Source: an uncultured bacterium (GTDB lineage Bacteria > Pseudomonadota > Alphaproteobacteria > Rhodospirillales > Rhodospirillaceae). From it: DNA of 64,000 nt. Below the pieces are notes generated by a model, which had not been told where the DNA came from, searched no databases, and saw only the letters and a list, made by a program, of their open reading frames with translations. A program made the position numbers and the translations under genes. The stretch is taken from assembly GCA_903888485.1 (NCBI GenBank), contig CAISTS010000022.1:25318-89317 (forward strand). Reading direction: 5' to 3'. This document shows, piece by piece, positions 43,861 through 51,986 of the stretch (position 1 is its first letter; every line of letters begins with the position of its first letter).

Positions 43861-44633
43861 CAATGCACGCCCATGGCCTTCAGCATGTCGTAACTGTGCG
43901 TGTGGCCGCGCATGGTGCGCCGGGTAAAGCCGGGCTGCACGGTGCTTGCCCCATGACACATGTCGGTGTCGAACACGAACATCGTGCCCGCGGGACCCGT
44001 CACCGGCATCGAGGGTGTTTCCGGTTCCGGCAGGACATTGGCGATCTCGTTAATAGCGCCGCGGCTCATGGCCAATTCGCGGGTGGCGCGGTTCTGCAGA
44101 TTCGAACCCGGCAGCGCGCGCATGGCGCCGTTGCATTCATCCGTGTCGGTCAAATAGATGAAGAACTTCAGCACCTGACGCTTGTCGAAGTGCAGCGCGA
44201 AGGGCGGCGTGTGCTGCGGACCCTTGGTTGCGCCCAAGTCGGAAACGAAGATTTCGCCATTGAGCCGATAGTTGCCAGCGCCGAACGTGGCATCGGCTAC
44301 CTCGCTCATGACGGGCTGGCTGAAGAACGCAGCGGTTTCCGGGAAGCGCGCCGCATCCAGCTTCGGACGCAGGACGCGGATGTTGACGATATTGTCGTAG
44401 TCGTCGATAACGAAATCCATCTCGCGCCGCGCCGCGATCATGGCATCGAATTCCTGGTTCAAGCGGGCCAGCGCCGCGTCCCTGACGAACGCCGGAAACA
44501 CGATGATGCCCCAGCGCCGCACAGTCTCGGCGATGTCGTCTACGGATGTGAAGCTGTCGCGATAAATCAGCTCCCGCGCCAGGGAGACCTGGGCCGGGTC
44601 GAAAGCGCCGAAGGTTTGCGCGGGTGTCAGCAT
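43860..44633 (-). CDS. PhyH-type Fe(II)/2-oxoglutarate dioxygenase
   Basis: This non-haem dioxygenase of the phytanoyl-CoA hydroxylase fold has 257 residues with the iron-binding HxD in FALHFDKRQVLK (near 148) and the distal His in DMCHGASTVQPGFTRRTM (near 225), where the following Arg residues bind 2-oxoglutarate. It likely hydroxylates a sugar, lipid or other substrate of the glycan pathway. It is translationally coupled to the sulfotransferase fusion downstream. Confidence 0.87.
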   Translation of the reverse strand: MLTPAQTFGAFDPAQVSLARELIYRDSFTSVDDIAETVRRWGIIVFPAFVRDAALARLNQEFDAMIAARREMDFVIDDYDNIVNIRVLRPKLDAARFPETAAFFSQPVMSEVADATFGAGNYRLNGEIFVSDLGATKGPQHTPPFALHFDKRQVLKFFIYLTDTDECNGAMRALPGSNLQNRATRELAMSRGAINEIANVLPEPETPSMPVTGPAGTMFVFDTDMCHGASTVQPGFTRRTMRGHTHSYDMLKAMGVH

Positions 44634-44780
44634 GGCGGAATGCCTAACAAGTCTTTGTTAACGTTTAGCTACCCGACACGGCGCGGGAGATGGTGCATTT
44701 TGCCACTTGTTAACTCCGCCCTCTTACCCTGCAGATGACGCAGAGTATCTGCAATTCCCCAAGGGCTTAGCAAACGCGCC

Positions 44781-46277
44781 ATGCACGGCGAGATCATCGA
44801 CATCATCACCGATCTGGAGCAGCGCATCGATACCAATGCGCTGGTCTATCGGGATATCTGTTATTGGCCGCTGGTGCGCGCCCGCGTCTGGGGCGGGCTC
44901 TTGCGCCAGCTCGCCGTGGCGCGCGGCGAAGGAGATCCGCCGGCGCTGACGACCAACACCGGACCCAAGTGGCCCGACGTGGGCCGCGTGAACGCGGCAC
45001 TGGCGGGGCCTCCGGACCTGGGACTGCTCAAAGCGGATGCAAAGCCGCCAAAGCCCGGGCACCTCACGCCCACAACGCTCATGTTTGCGCGGCCGGAGGA
45101 ATATAGCGACACAGTTGCGGGCAAAGCCTTCGCGCGCTTCATCGATAGCGTGTTGGAATGCGCCGCGGACGTCGGGCCCGTAACGAAGCTGGAGCTTGCC
45201 GATCCGCGCACGATGACCTTCGCGCGGCGTCATCCCTCGTTGTTCATTGACCTCAACCTTGCGGGCCAAGGTGTCGCCTTCGACCCGCCAGGCGAACTGG
45301 GTGGATTTGCAGACATCGCAGCCCTCATCGCGGCGCGCGTGCCGGGCATCACGCTTGATCACGCATCCCTCACCACCGATCTCGGCAAGATCTTCTATTT
45401 CGCGCGCATTTTCGAAAAATTGCTTCGGCAGCTTCTGCCAAGACTGTTCGTGTTGTCGGTCGCGTATCACCCCGTGGGTTACGCCTGGATGCTGGCCTGC
45501 CGCTGGGCCGGCGTGAAATCCGTCGACCTTCAGCATGGCCGCCTTGGACCCGCGCACGGCACATACACCCATCTGACGGCAGCGCCCCGCGACGGGTATG
45601 CCATTCTGCCCGATCATATCTGGTGCTGGGGCGAGACAACGGCGGAAGACATCGCGGCGCACAAGAACCCGGACTGCTTGCGCCACGGCGGCATCGTCGG
45701 CGGCAACGCCTGGCTGGCCAAATGGCGTGGCGACACCAGCGCCCTGGAGCCAAAAGAGGCGCAGACCTTCCTGGAGCGCCACGCAGGCCGGCGAAAGATC
45801 CTTGTGAGCCTGCAGCCTTACGATGTCCCGATGGTCGGTGAGCTTCTGCGCGCCATGAAACAATCCCCGCCGGAGTGGCTGTGGCTGCTGCGGCTGCACC
45901 CTTTGCGCCGCCACATAGCGCCGGAGATCAAAGAGATTCTCGCGCGCGCGAGCGTGACGAACGTCGAGATGGATGAGTCCACCACGCTTCCGTTGTACTT
46001 CCTGCTGCGGCACGTCGATCACCACGTCACGGCATTCTCTTCGGTCGTCGCCGAAGCCGCCGCCTTCGACGTGCGCAGCAGCCTGACGACCGAGGTGGGT
46101 CGGGATGCTTTCGCGCGCTACATCGCCGACCGCGTCTGCCGCTATACGCCGACTGCCGAGGAGTTGAACGCGCATATCGCCGCCTGTTTGGCCGTGCCGC
46201 GCGCACCTCTGCACGATCGCTTCATCGACGCTGGTTCGGACACCGCGCAGCGCGCCCTTGCGCAACTGCTGGGCTAG
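44781..46277 (+). CDS. Probable polysaccharide-type glycosyltransferase
   Basis: The 498-residue protein has no membrane span. Residues about 220-420 resemble the nucleotide-binding half of capsule/teichoic-type transferases: VDLQHGRLGPAHGTYTHL, then DHIWCWGETTAED, LVSLQPYDVP and a His-rich YFLLRHVDHHVTAFSSVVAE. The match is by pattern, not by a named catalytic motif, so the donor and acceptor are unknown. The 147-base gap before it has no recognisable promoter. Confidence 0.62.
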   Translation: MHGEIIDIITDLEQRIDTNALVYRDICYWPLVRARVWGGLLRQLAVARGEGDPPALTTNTGPKWPDVGRVNAALAGPPDLGLLKADAKPPKPGHLTPTTLMFARPEEYSDTVAGKAFARFIDSVLECAADVGPVTKLELADPRTMTFARRHPSLFIDLNLAGQGVAFDPPGELGGFADIAALIAARVPGITLDHASLTTDLGKIFYFARIFEKLLRQLLPRLFVLSVAYHPVGYAWMLACRWAGVKSVDLQHGRLGPAHGTYTHLTAAPRDGYAILPDHIWCWGETTAEDIAAHKNPDCLRHGGIVGGNAWLAKWRGDTSALEPKEAQTFLERHAGRRKILVSLQPYDVPMVGELLRAMKQSPPEWLWLLRLHPLRRHIAPEIKEILARASVTNVEMDESTTLPLYFLLRHVDHHVTAFSSVVAEAAAFDVRSSLTTEVGRDAFARYIADRVCRYTPTAEELNAHIAACLAVPRAPLHDRFIDAGSDTAQRALAQLLG

Positions 46278-46286
46278 CGCAATACA

Positions 46287-46301
46287 TTAACCATGACTTA
46301 A
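46287..46301 (+). promoter_or_regulatory. Perfect CtrA-binding motif before the 477-residue glycan-locus gene
   Basis: TTAACCATGACTTAA is an exact TTAA-N7-TTAA with the extended TTAACCAT first half. It lies 35 bases upstream of the ATG at 46336 in a 58-base intergenic gap. The chance of a perfect 8-base fixed match in so short a gap is low, so CtrA control of the downstream run (46336-50411) is plausible. Confidence 0.6.
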
Positions 46302-46335
46302 GACTTTTTACATTTTTGCCCCTTAAGGTGCGAAA

Positions 46336-47769
46336 ATGACCGATAAAGTGCGCATCTCGCAGTCCGACCGTTTTGCGAAGAACCACGGGCATATCTTTCG
46401 CTCGTCGGGCACGTTCTATTATCGCGCGGGCAAAGACTTCCGCTCCACGCTCACGCTGTGGAACCATTTCAAGCTCAAGAACGGTGCCGACGCGGCGATT
46501 CTCGCCTCGGTGCGTGACATGGCGGGCAAGCTGGTCCTGCGCGAAGCCCTGGGTTTCGACGCGGGCGAAGTCATCAATTACAGCCCCTTCGCGGGCGAAG
46601 ACTTCGAAGGCAGCGTCGAACTCGAAGCCTTCTCGGCGCGCAACCTGAAGATTCCTTTTACGGCCATCTCGGCGCTCTACGAAGCGCCGCGCTCGGCGTG
46701 TTTGGTACACGCCTACGGCCGCGCCTACTCGACTCACGAGATCGAAGAGGGGCGCACGGTACCCATCGGCCGTGAGATGGGCTGGACGTTGCGCGATGCA
46801 CCGGGCGTTGCCAGCTTCTGCGTGTTTCATAACGGCGCGCAAGTTCAGCCCGCGCAAGGCGCCAAGCTCTATGTTCGCAACCACGCCGGCGAACGCCGCA
46901 CCGCCGACGTCGCTCTGCCGGCCTTGCCGCCCTTCGCCACCGCACGTTTGGTGGCAGCTGACCACATCGCGGGGCTCGAAGAATTCCTCGGCGGAGGCGA
47001 AGGCACAGCCGCGCTCGATTTTGTCGTCAACGGCGCGTTCACGCGCCTGATGGTCGGCAACGAGACGCGCGAGGAATTCCAGGTCACACATTCGAACTTC
47101 AATTACGCCGATCACATCACCGAGGCCCTGCCCGACAGCGTCGGCGAGGCTTATATGATGATCCCGGACCTCGGCGGGCGCGCGCGCCGCGTTGTCGTCT
47201 ACCCCGAATTCTCGCCGGGCGCCTACACGATGAAAGATCGCGGCGCGGCGACCCATTTCAAGCCGGGCGATCTGGTGCTGAAACCCGTTGAAGCCGGCAC
47301 GTTGACGTTCTCGCGCCAGGACGGCGCCCTGCCGGCGCGTATCGTCACGGGCCTGATGATCAACGGCAACGGCGCGCGTTTGCCTGCGGAAATCTCGCTC
47401 GGCGTCCACCACGCCAAGCGGCCCGACAAGCGTCTGTCCTGGGGCCCCTGCGCCGCACCCGACCGGCTGCAAACGTCCCTGGTCGTGACCGACTTCGCAC
47501 CGGCCAAGGGCGTGTTCCCGGCCAACGGCACCATGGAGGTGCGCGCGTACTCGGCGATCAACCACGCACACCTGGCAGCGACTTTGGGCGCCGCCGACAT
47601 GCCGGCGTTGAGCCGCGGCATTCCGTTCTCAGATATTTTCCCGACGCTCACCCAGCACCTCGGCGGCCAAACGGGATACTTCACCTGTTACTCCGAATAC
47701 GGTGGCCTTCTCTGCTACACCCTCGTCGAAGGCCCCGCCGGCAGCATCAGCCTCGAGCACAGTTTTTAG
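46336..47769 (+). CDS. Protein of unknown function in the surface-glycan locus
   Basis: I do not recognise this 477-residue family. There is no signal peptide or membrane segment. The composition is beta-rich, with repeating short segments (FRSTLTLWNHFKL, VLREALGFDAGEVINYSPF, VVYPEFSPGAYTMKDRG). It starts under a candidate CtrA box and a TylF-type methyltransferase gene follows eight bases after its stop, so it belongs to the glycan run. A binding or assembly role is possible but not shown. Confidence 0.78.
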   Translation: MTDKVRISQSDRFAKNHGHIFRSSGTFYYRAGKDFRSTLTLWNHFKLKNGADAAILASVRDMAGKLVLREALGFDAGEVINYSPFAGEDFEGSVELEAFSARNLKIPFTAISALYEAPRSACLVHAYGRAYSTHEIEEGRTVPIGREMGWTLRDAPGVASFCVFHNGAQVQPAQGAKLYVRNHAGERRTADVALPALPPFATARLVAADHIAGLEEFLGGGEGTAALDFVVNGAFTRLMVGNETREEFQVTHSNFNYADHITEALPDSVGEAYMMIPDLGGRARRVVVYPEFSPGAYTMKDRGAATHFKPGDLVLKPVEAGTLTFSRQDGALPARIVTGLMINGNGARLPAEISLGVHHAKRPDKRLSWGPCAAPDRLQTSLVVTDFAPAKGVFPANGTMEVRAYSAINHAHLAATLGAADMPALSRGIPFSDIFPTLTQHLGGQTGYFTCYSEYGGLLCYTLVEGPAGSISLEHSF

Positions 47770-47777
47770 AGCCCGCC

Positions 47778-48440
47778 ATGATCGAACTTCCCGACTTCAA
47801 TAAGGCGTTCGACCACGAGAATGCGTTTTTCCTCTCGTGTCAGCCCAATCGACTGTCCAAGACAGTCGCACACCTGGACCTTTACCGGCGCATCCTCGAC
47901 CTGCCCGGCCATTTGGTGGAATGCGGCGTGTTCAAGGGTGCATCGCTCGCGCGTTTCGCCATGTTCCGCGCGTTGTTTGAAGCCCAGCATTCGCGCCGCC
48001 TCATCGGTTTCGATATCTTCGGCGCCTTCCCGGCGACGGAGCACAAGGGCGACCAGCCCCTGCGTGAAAAATTCATCGCCAGCGCCGGCGACCAGAGCAT
48101 CGGCATCGACCAACTCAAGAGCGTTCTGGAGCACAAGGGCGCCAACAAGAATATCGACCTCGTCGCAGGCGATATTTGCAAAACGGTGCCCGACTATGTC
48201 GCGAAGCATCCCGAACTGAAGATCGCTCTGCTCAACCTCGACACCGACATATATGAGCCGGCGGTCACGGTGCTCGAGCACCTTTACCCGCGCATCGTGC
48301 CGGGCGGTATCCTGATCATCGACGACTACGGCACCTTCCCGGGCGAAACCGAAGCGGTGGACAAGTATTTCGCGGGACGCAGCGTGCGCATCCAGAAGTT
48401 CCCCTACGCCATGACCCCGGCCTTCTTGGTGAAGGAATAG
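47778..48440 (+). CDS. TylF/MycF-type SAM methyltransferase
   Basis: This is a small-molecule or sugar O-methyltransferase of the macrocin (TylF) type, which are Mg-dependent. The 220 residues have LVECGVFKGASLARFAMF for the SAM loop, GFDIFGAFP, then LLNLDTDIYEPAVTVLEHLY and IIDDYGTFPG, the family's acidic metal-binding stretch. It sits between the unknown 477-residue gene and the GSCFA gene with short spacers, so it is probably cotranscribed. Confidence 0.87.
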   Translation: MIELPDFNKAFDHENAFFLSCQPNRLSKTVAHLDLYRRILDLPGHLVECGVFKGASLARFAMFRALFEAQHSRRLIGFDIFGAFPATEHKGDQPLREKFIASAGDQSIGIDQLKSVLEHKGANKNIDLVAGDICKTVPDYVAKHPELKIALLNLDTDIYEPAVTVLEHLYPRIVPGGILIIDDYGTFPGETEAVDKYFAGRSVRIQKFPYAMTPAFLVKE

Positions 48441-48447
48441 GACCATC

Positions 48448-49464
48448 GTGGAAAACGGGCTGAGCGTTCTCAAACGCGCGCAGGCAAATCCGTACCGCGC
48501 CTTCAACGCCCGTTTGGGTGACGAAACCTCCGCGGGCGCGCGTATGCGCGCGAATGTCCTGTGCCCTGTCCATCATGTCCCCAAATTCAAGATCCCCAAG
48601 TCGAGCGGCTTTTTCACCACTGGTAGTTGCTTTGCCCGTGAAGTCGAGATTGCGCTTGGTGATCTCGGCATTCGTCTCACGGCGGAGAAAGAGACTTTCC
48701 TGTACGAATGGTTCAACCCGATGCATGGCGCCGTGCCAGGCCGGGCGGATGCCGACCTGGATGCAGCGCAGGCGCGTCCGCGCTCGCCGCTCAACCGGTA
48801 CTCGCCGGCATCCATGCTCTACGACATCGAGCGCGCTCTGGAGCACAAGCACTCGTTCGATCAGACCGTGATCCCGCTCGACGGCGCGCAGAAGGTCTGG
48901 GACCCCCAGCTTAAGAACCTTATCGTCGCCGACCGCGCCTTTGCCGAACGCATGCGCGGGGTGCTCGACCGCGCCATCGTCAGCATGAAGGACGCCGACG
49001 TCGTGGTCATGACCCTAGGCATGACGGAAACCTGGATCGACAATGACAGCGGCGCGGTCCTCCCCACGCCGCCCGGCCCTATGCAGGTCAAGCGTTTTCC
49101 GGACCGTTTCCGCTACTTCGTGGCCGACTACGCGCATGTCATGCAGTCCCTCGCGGCCATCATCGACAAGGTGTCTCTGCACTGCAGCCGGCGGCCGAAC
49201 ATCATTCTCACGGTGTCACCCGTCCCCATGGGCTCGACCTTTACCGACAAGGACGTGATCGTCGCCAACTCCCGCTCGAAGTCCACGCTTGTTGCGGCCG
49301 CGCAAACCACGGCGGAGCGTTACGCGACGGTCGATTACTTCCCAAGCTATGAAATCGTGATGCACTCATCGCGTGACATTTGGCATGACGACTCCATTCA
49401 TATTCGCGCCGAATACGTGGCACAGATCATGAAGAAATTCACCGACAGCTATTTGACCGACTGA
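48448..49464 (+). CDS. GSCFA-domain protein
   Basis: The 338-residue protein contains the namesake motif in FFTTGSCFAREVEIAL near residue 56 and a second conserved stretch VVMTLGMTETWID near 188. The fold is thought to be SGNH-hydrolase-like, so an esterase or acetyl/acyl-transfer role on glycans is possible, but no catalytic assignment can be made here. The start codon is GTG at 48448. Confidence 0.82.
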   Translation: MENGLSVLKRAQANPYRAFNARLGDETSAGARMRANVLCPVHHVPKFKIPKSSGFFTTGSCFAREVEIALGDLGIRLTAEKETFLYEWFNPMHGAVPGRADADLDAAQARPRSPLNRYSPASMLYDIERALEHKHSFDQTVIPLDGAQKVWDPQLKNLIVADRAFAERMRGVLDRAIVSMKDADVVVMTLGMTETWIDNDSGAVLPTPPGPMQVKRFPDRFRYFVADYAHVMQSLAAIIDKVSLHCSRRPNIILTVSPVPMGSTFTDKDVIVANSRSKSTLVAAAQTTAERYATVDYFPSYEIVMHSSRDIWHDDSIHIRAEYVAQIMKKFTDSYLTD

Positions 49465-49487
49465 AGCGGACACATTAGGGCAAGCGC

Positions 49488-50411
49488 ATGACCTCCTACC
49501 CCATCCTCAACTGGCTTGAAGGCCGTCACGATATCTACACGCGCCCGCACGCGGTCGACTTGCAGAGTTCAGTTCATCGGAATCTGATGGCCAATTTCGG
49601 CGATGAGAACGCCGCCGCGGCGTTCATGACGTCCGACCGGTCGTTTTGGCGCCAACAGGTGGTCATTCGCGCCCAGCACGTGATGCGGCGCACCTATGCG
49701 GGCACAATCCTCGAGATCGGGGCGGGCAGCGGTTGGTGTTCCAGCCTGCTCTCGACAATTCCCGGCGTCGAGAAAATATACTGCAGCGACTACGATCCCG
49801 TTTCTGTCCAGCATCTCATGCCGCAGGTGCAAAAGACTTTGGGCGCGGCATCGCACAAGATTCAGCGCGCCCTCGGCAGCTTCAATAGCTTGCCGCTGGC
49901 CGACGAGGCCGACGTGGTAATTTCAATCGGCGCGCTGCACCACTCCGAGAACCTCTACGTCACAATGAAGGAGTGTTTCAAGGCGCTGAAACCCGGTGGC
50001 TGGCTGGTGGCGACCGAGCCTACTTTGCCCGACAGCGAGACCAACCATCAGCTGCAGGCGCGCTACAAAAAAGAAGACCCCGGCTCTATAAAGAAGTACG
50101 GGCGCGTCACGCTTCACGAGGAAAACTCAGACCACTACTATCGGCTTAGCGAATACATTACGGCGGCCCATTGCGCGAAGTTCGATGTGTTCCCCTTCGT
50201 CTTCGATGTCGCCGGCAATCCGAGCGCAGACGATCGTGTACTGGCTGACCGCAAGGCGGCCATTGGGTTCGCGCCCAACGTCCTATTTCCCTACTTCGCC
50301 AAGACTCCGGCAAAGCCCCTGTTCGACAGCTTAATGCTGATTGCGCAGAAGCCTCTGGACGGCGGCTGCGACCTCGGTCACGTCCTATCGGGCCAGGGCC
50401 GGAGCTGGTAG
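49488..50411 (+). CDS. Class I SAM-dependent methyltransferase
   Basis: The 307-residue methyltransferase has ILEIGAGSGWCSSLL (motif I, near 71), an acidic YCSDYDPVS, VVISIGALHHSENLYVTMKE and LKPGGWLVATEPTLP, the ordinary Rossmann methyltransferase order. It ends the plus-strand glycan run; its last 27 bases overlap the 3' end of maf on the other strand. The substrate is unknown, possibly a sugar intermediate. Confidence 0.87.
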   Translation: MTSYPILNWLEGRHDIYTRPHAVDLQSSVHRNLMANFGDENAAAAFMTSDRSFWRQQVVIRAQHVMRRTYAGTILEIGAGSGWCSSLLSTIPGVEKIYCSDYDPVSVQHLMPQVQKTLGAASHKIQRALGSFNSLPLADEADVVISIGALHHSENLYVTMKECFKALKPGGWLVATEPTLPDSETNHQLQARYKKEDPGSIKKYGRVTLHEENSDHYYRLSEYITAAHCAKFDVFPFVFDVAGNPSADDRVLADRKAAIGFAPNVLFPYFAKTPAKPLFDSLMLIAQKPLDGGCDLGHVLSGQGRSW

Positions 50412-50987
50412 CGAGCGAGCGCCGGCGAGAAGTTTCGCCGTCGTATGCACGCACAGTCCCACCACATTCGTATACGACCCATTGATCGCGCCGATGAAGG
50501 CCGCAGCCGGCCCTTGGATGGCGTAGCCGCCGGCCTTGCCTTTCCAATCGCCGGTCGCGATGTAGGCATCCACATCCGCGTCGGACAAACGTGCGACCCT
50601 CACCATGGTCATCACACTGCGCTGCCAGATATTGCCGTCTGGCGCGCGTAGCACGATTCCGCCGTAGACACGGTGACGACGCCCCGCGAGCAGCGCGAGG
50701 CATTCGCGCGCTTCGGCTTCCGTCTCGGCCTTGGGCAAGACGCGCCGCCCACAGGCAACCACCGTATCGGCGGCGAGGATAAGCGCACCGGGGTGTACCG
50801 CGGCCGCCGCGGCGGCCTTCTCGCCTGCGAGCCGCAGGGCCAGCGCCGACGGCGGCTCGCCCGCGCGCGGAGTCTCGTCGATGTCGGTGGGCGCGACAAT
50901 GTCCGGTGCGCGGCCTATCTGCTGCAGCAACGCAAGCCGTCGCGGGGAAGCGGATGCAAGGACGAAGGGGGACGTGTGGGTGTTCAT
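50385..50987 (-). CDS. maf: Maf-type nucleoside triphosphate pyrophosphatase
   Basis: Maf proteins hydrolyse non-canonical or excess nucleoside triphosphates. The 200-residue product starts with the signature ASASPRRLALLQQIG and carries LILAADTVVACGRRVLPKAE and GDWKGKAGGYAIQGPAA. It is downstream of the phosphatase gene by six bases. The usual infA gene between the two in many Alphaproteobacteria is absent. Confidence 0.94.
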   Translation of the reverse strand: MNTHTSPFVLASASPRRLALLQQIGRAPDIVAPTDIDETPRAGEPPSALALRLAGEKAAAAAAVHPGALILAADTVVACGRRVLPKAETEAEARECLALLAGRRHRVYGGIVLRAPDGNIWQRSVMTMVRVARLSDADVDAYIATGDWKGKAGGYAIQGPAAAFIGAINGSYTNVVGLCVHTTAKLLAGARSLPAPALAR

Positions 50988-50993
50988 TGTTGC

Positions 50994-51437
50994 CTAGAGC
51001 TTGAAGTGGTCGCGGACGCGCGGGAACAGCTCGAGGATCTTATGCTGGATTTCGTCGCGGGTCTGGCGATAAGCGGCCAGGCGCTGGTCGCCGCTGCCCT
51101 CGCTCAAGGAAGGATCGACGACATTCCACAGGCGCACGTCGCAATGCCGGTAGCGCGTCAGGTCGTCCGCCGCGCCGCGGGCCTCGGGCGAGAGCGCGAT
51201 GGCGACGTCGAAGGAATCATCCGTGAGTGCGTCGAACACCTTCGGCTTGTGCCGCGACATGTCGACGTCGATCTCGGACATCACCTGGACCATCAAGGGG
51301 TCGAGTTCTCCCAATCGCACGCCGGCGGAATCGACGAACACCTGCTGGCCGTGGAAGCGCTTCATGATGCCCTCGGCCATGGCCGAGCGGATTGCATTCA
51401 TGGTGCAGCAGAAGAGCACGGACGACGGCAGGATCAT
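50994..51437 (-). CDS. Low-molecular-weight protein tyrosine phosphatase / ArsC-like
   Basis: This 147-residue phosphatase has the P-loop CX5R as C11-TMNAI-R17 (CCTMNAIRS) and a C-terminal acid motif VVDPSLSEG. In this genomic position such proteins are often annotated as protein tyrosine phosphatase or arsenate reductase; I cannot separate these. It is followed by maf and preceded by the UPF0262 gene with a nine-base gap. Confidence 0.88.
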   Translation of the reverse strand: MILPSSVLFCCTMNAIRSAMAEGIMKRFHGQQVFVDSAGVRLGELDPLMVQVMSEIDVDMSRHKPKVFDALTDDSFDVAIALSPEARGAADDLTRYRHCDVRLWNVVDPSLSEGSGDQRLAAYRQTRDEIQHKILELFPRVRDHFKL

Positions 51438-51446
51438 GGATGCCCC

Positions 51447-51986
51447 CTACCCGCGCATATGCAGGACGCACAGCAGTGTGAAGAAGCGCCGCGAGGTGCC
51501 GGCATCGAGCTCGACGTGCTCGGCGAGGCGCTCTCTTAGCATCTGCGCGCCCTCGTTGTGCAGGCCACGCCGGCCCATGTCGATGGCTTCGATCTGCGAG
51601 GGCGACAGGGCTTTAATGGCGTCGAAGTAACTTTCGCAGATCAGGAAGTAGTCCTTGATCACCATGCGGAAGGGTTTGACGCCCAGCACGATCTCGCGGC
51701 ACAGCGCGTCCGACGTGTCGCGTACGGCGAAGATCAGCCGGTCTTCGGCGAGGCCAAGCCTGAGATGAAAGGGGCCGGTCGGCGCACCCTCGCCCTTGAG
51801 GACGAAAATGTTCTCTTCCAGCAGATCGAACAGCGCGACCTCGCGCTCGTGCTCGACCTCGGGCCGGCGGCGCAGGAAGGATTTCTCATCCAGGTCGATT
51901 TTGACAATCGAGCGCCGACGCGGAGAGGCATCGCCTTCACCGGCGCCCAAGTCGCCATCCCCGGAGTCACCGCCGGGGAGCATCAT
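51447..51986 (-). CDS. UPF0262 family protein
   Basis: This is a conserved alphaproteobacterial protein of unknown function, normally next to hisD. The 179 residues include the family core IVKIDLDEKSFLRRRPEVEH and VALFDLLEENIFVLKGE. The ATG at 51986 overlaps the hisD stop (TGATG). The region before residue 30 is low-complexity (Gly/Asp), so a later start is possible. Confidence 0.88.
   Translation of the reverse strand: MMLPGGDSGDGDLGAGEGDASPRRRSIVKIDLDEKSFLRRRPEVEHEREVALFDLLEENIFVLKGEGAPTGPFHLRLGLAEDRLIFAVRDTSDALCREIVLGVKPFRMVIKDYFLICESYFDAIKALSPSQIEAIDMGRRGLHNEGAQMLRERLAEHVELDAGTSRRFFTLLCVLHMRG

Noticed and set aside
44690..44706. TGGTGCATTTTGCC as a sigma-54 promoter before the 44781 gene
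   Set aside because: GG and GC elements are eight rather than ten bases apart, outside the tolerance for sigma-54.
44724..46265. 513-codon minus-strand open frame antisense to the probable transferase
   Set aside because: No ribosome-binding site or domain; the plus-strand frame has coherent glycosyltransferase-like segments.
46222..47571. 449-codon minus-strand open frame antisense to the 477-residue unknown protein
   Set aside because: The plus frame is preferred: it has a start near the CtrA box and tight spacing to the next gene. The minus frame is Arg/Gly/His-rich, typical of shadows.
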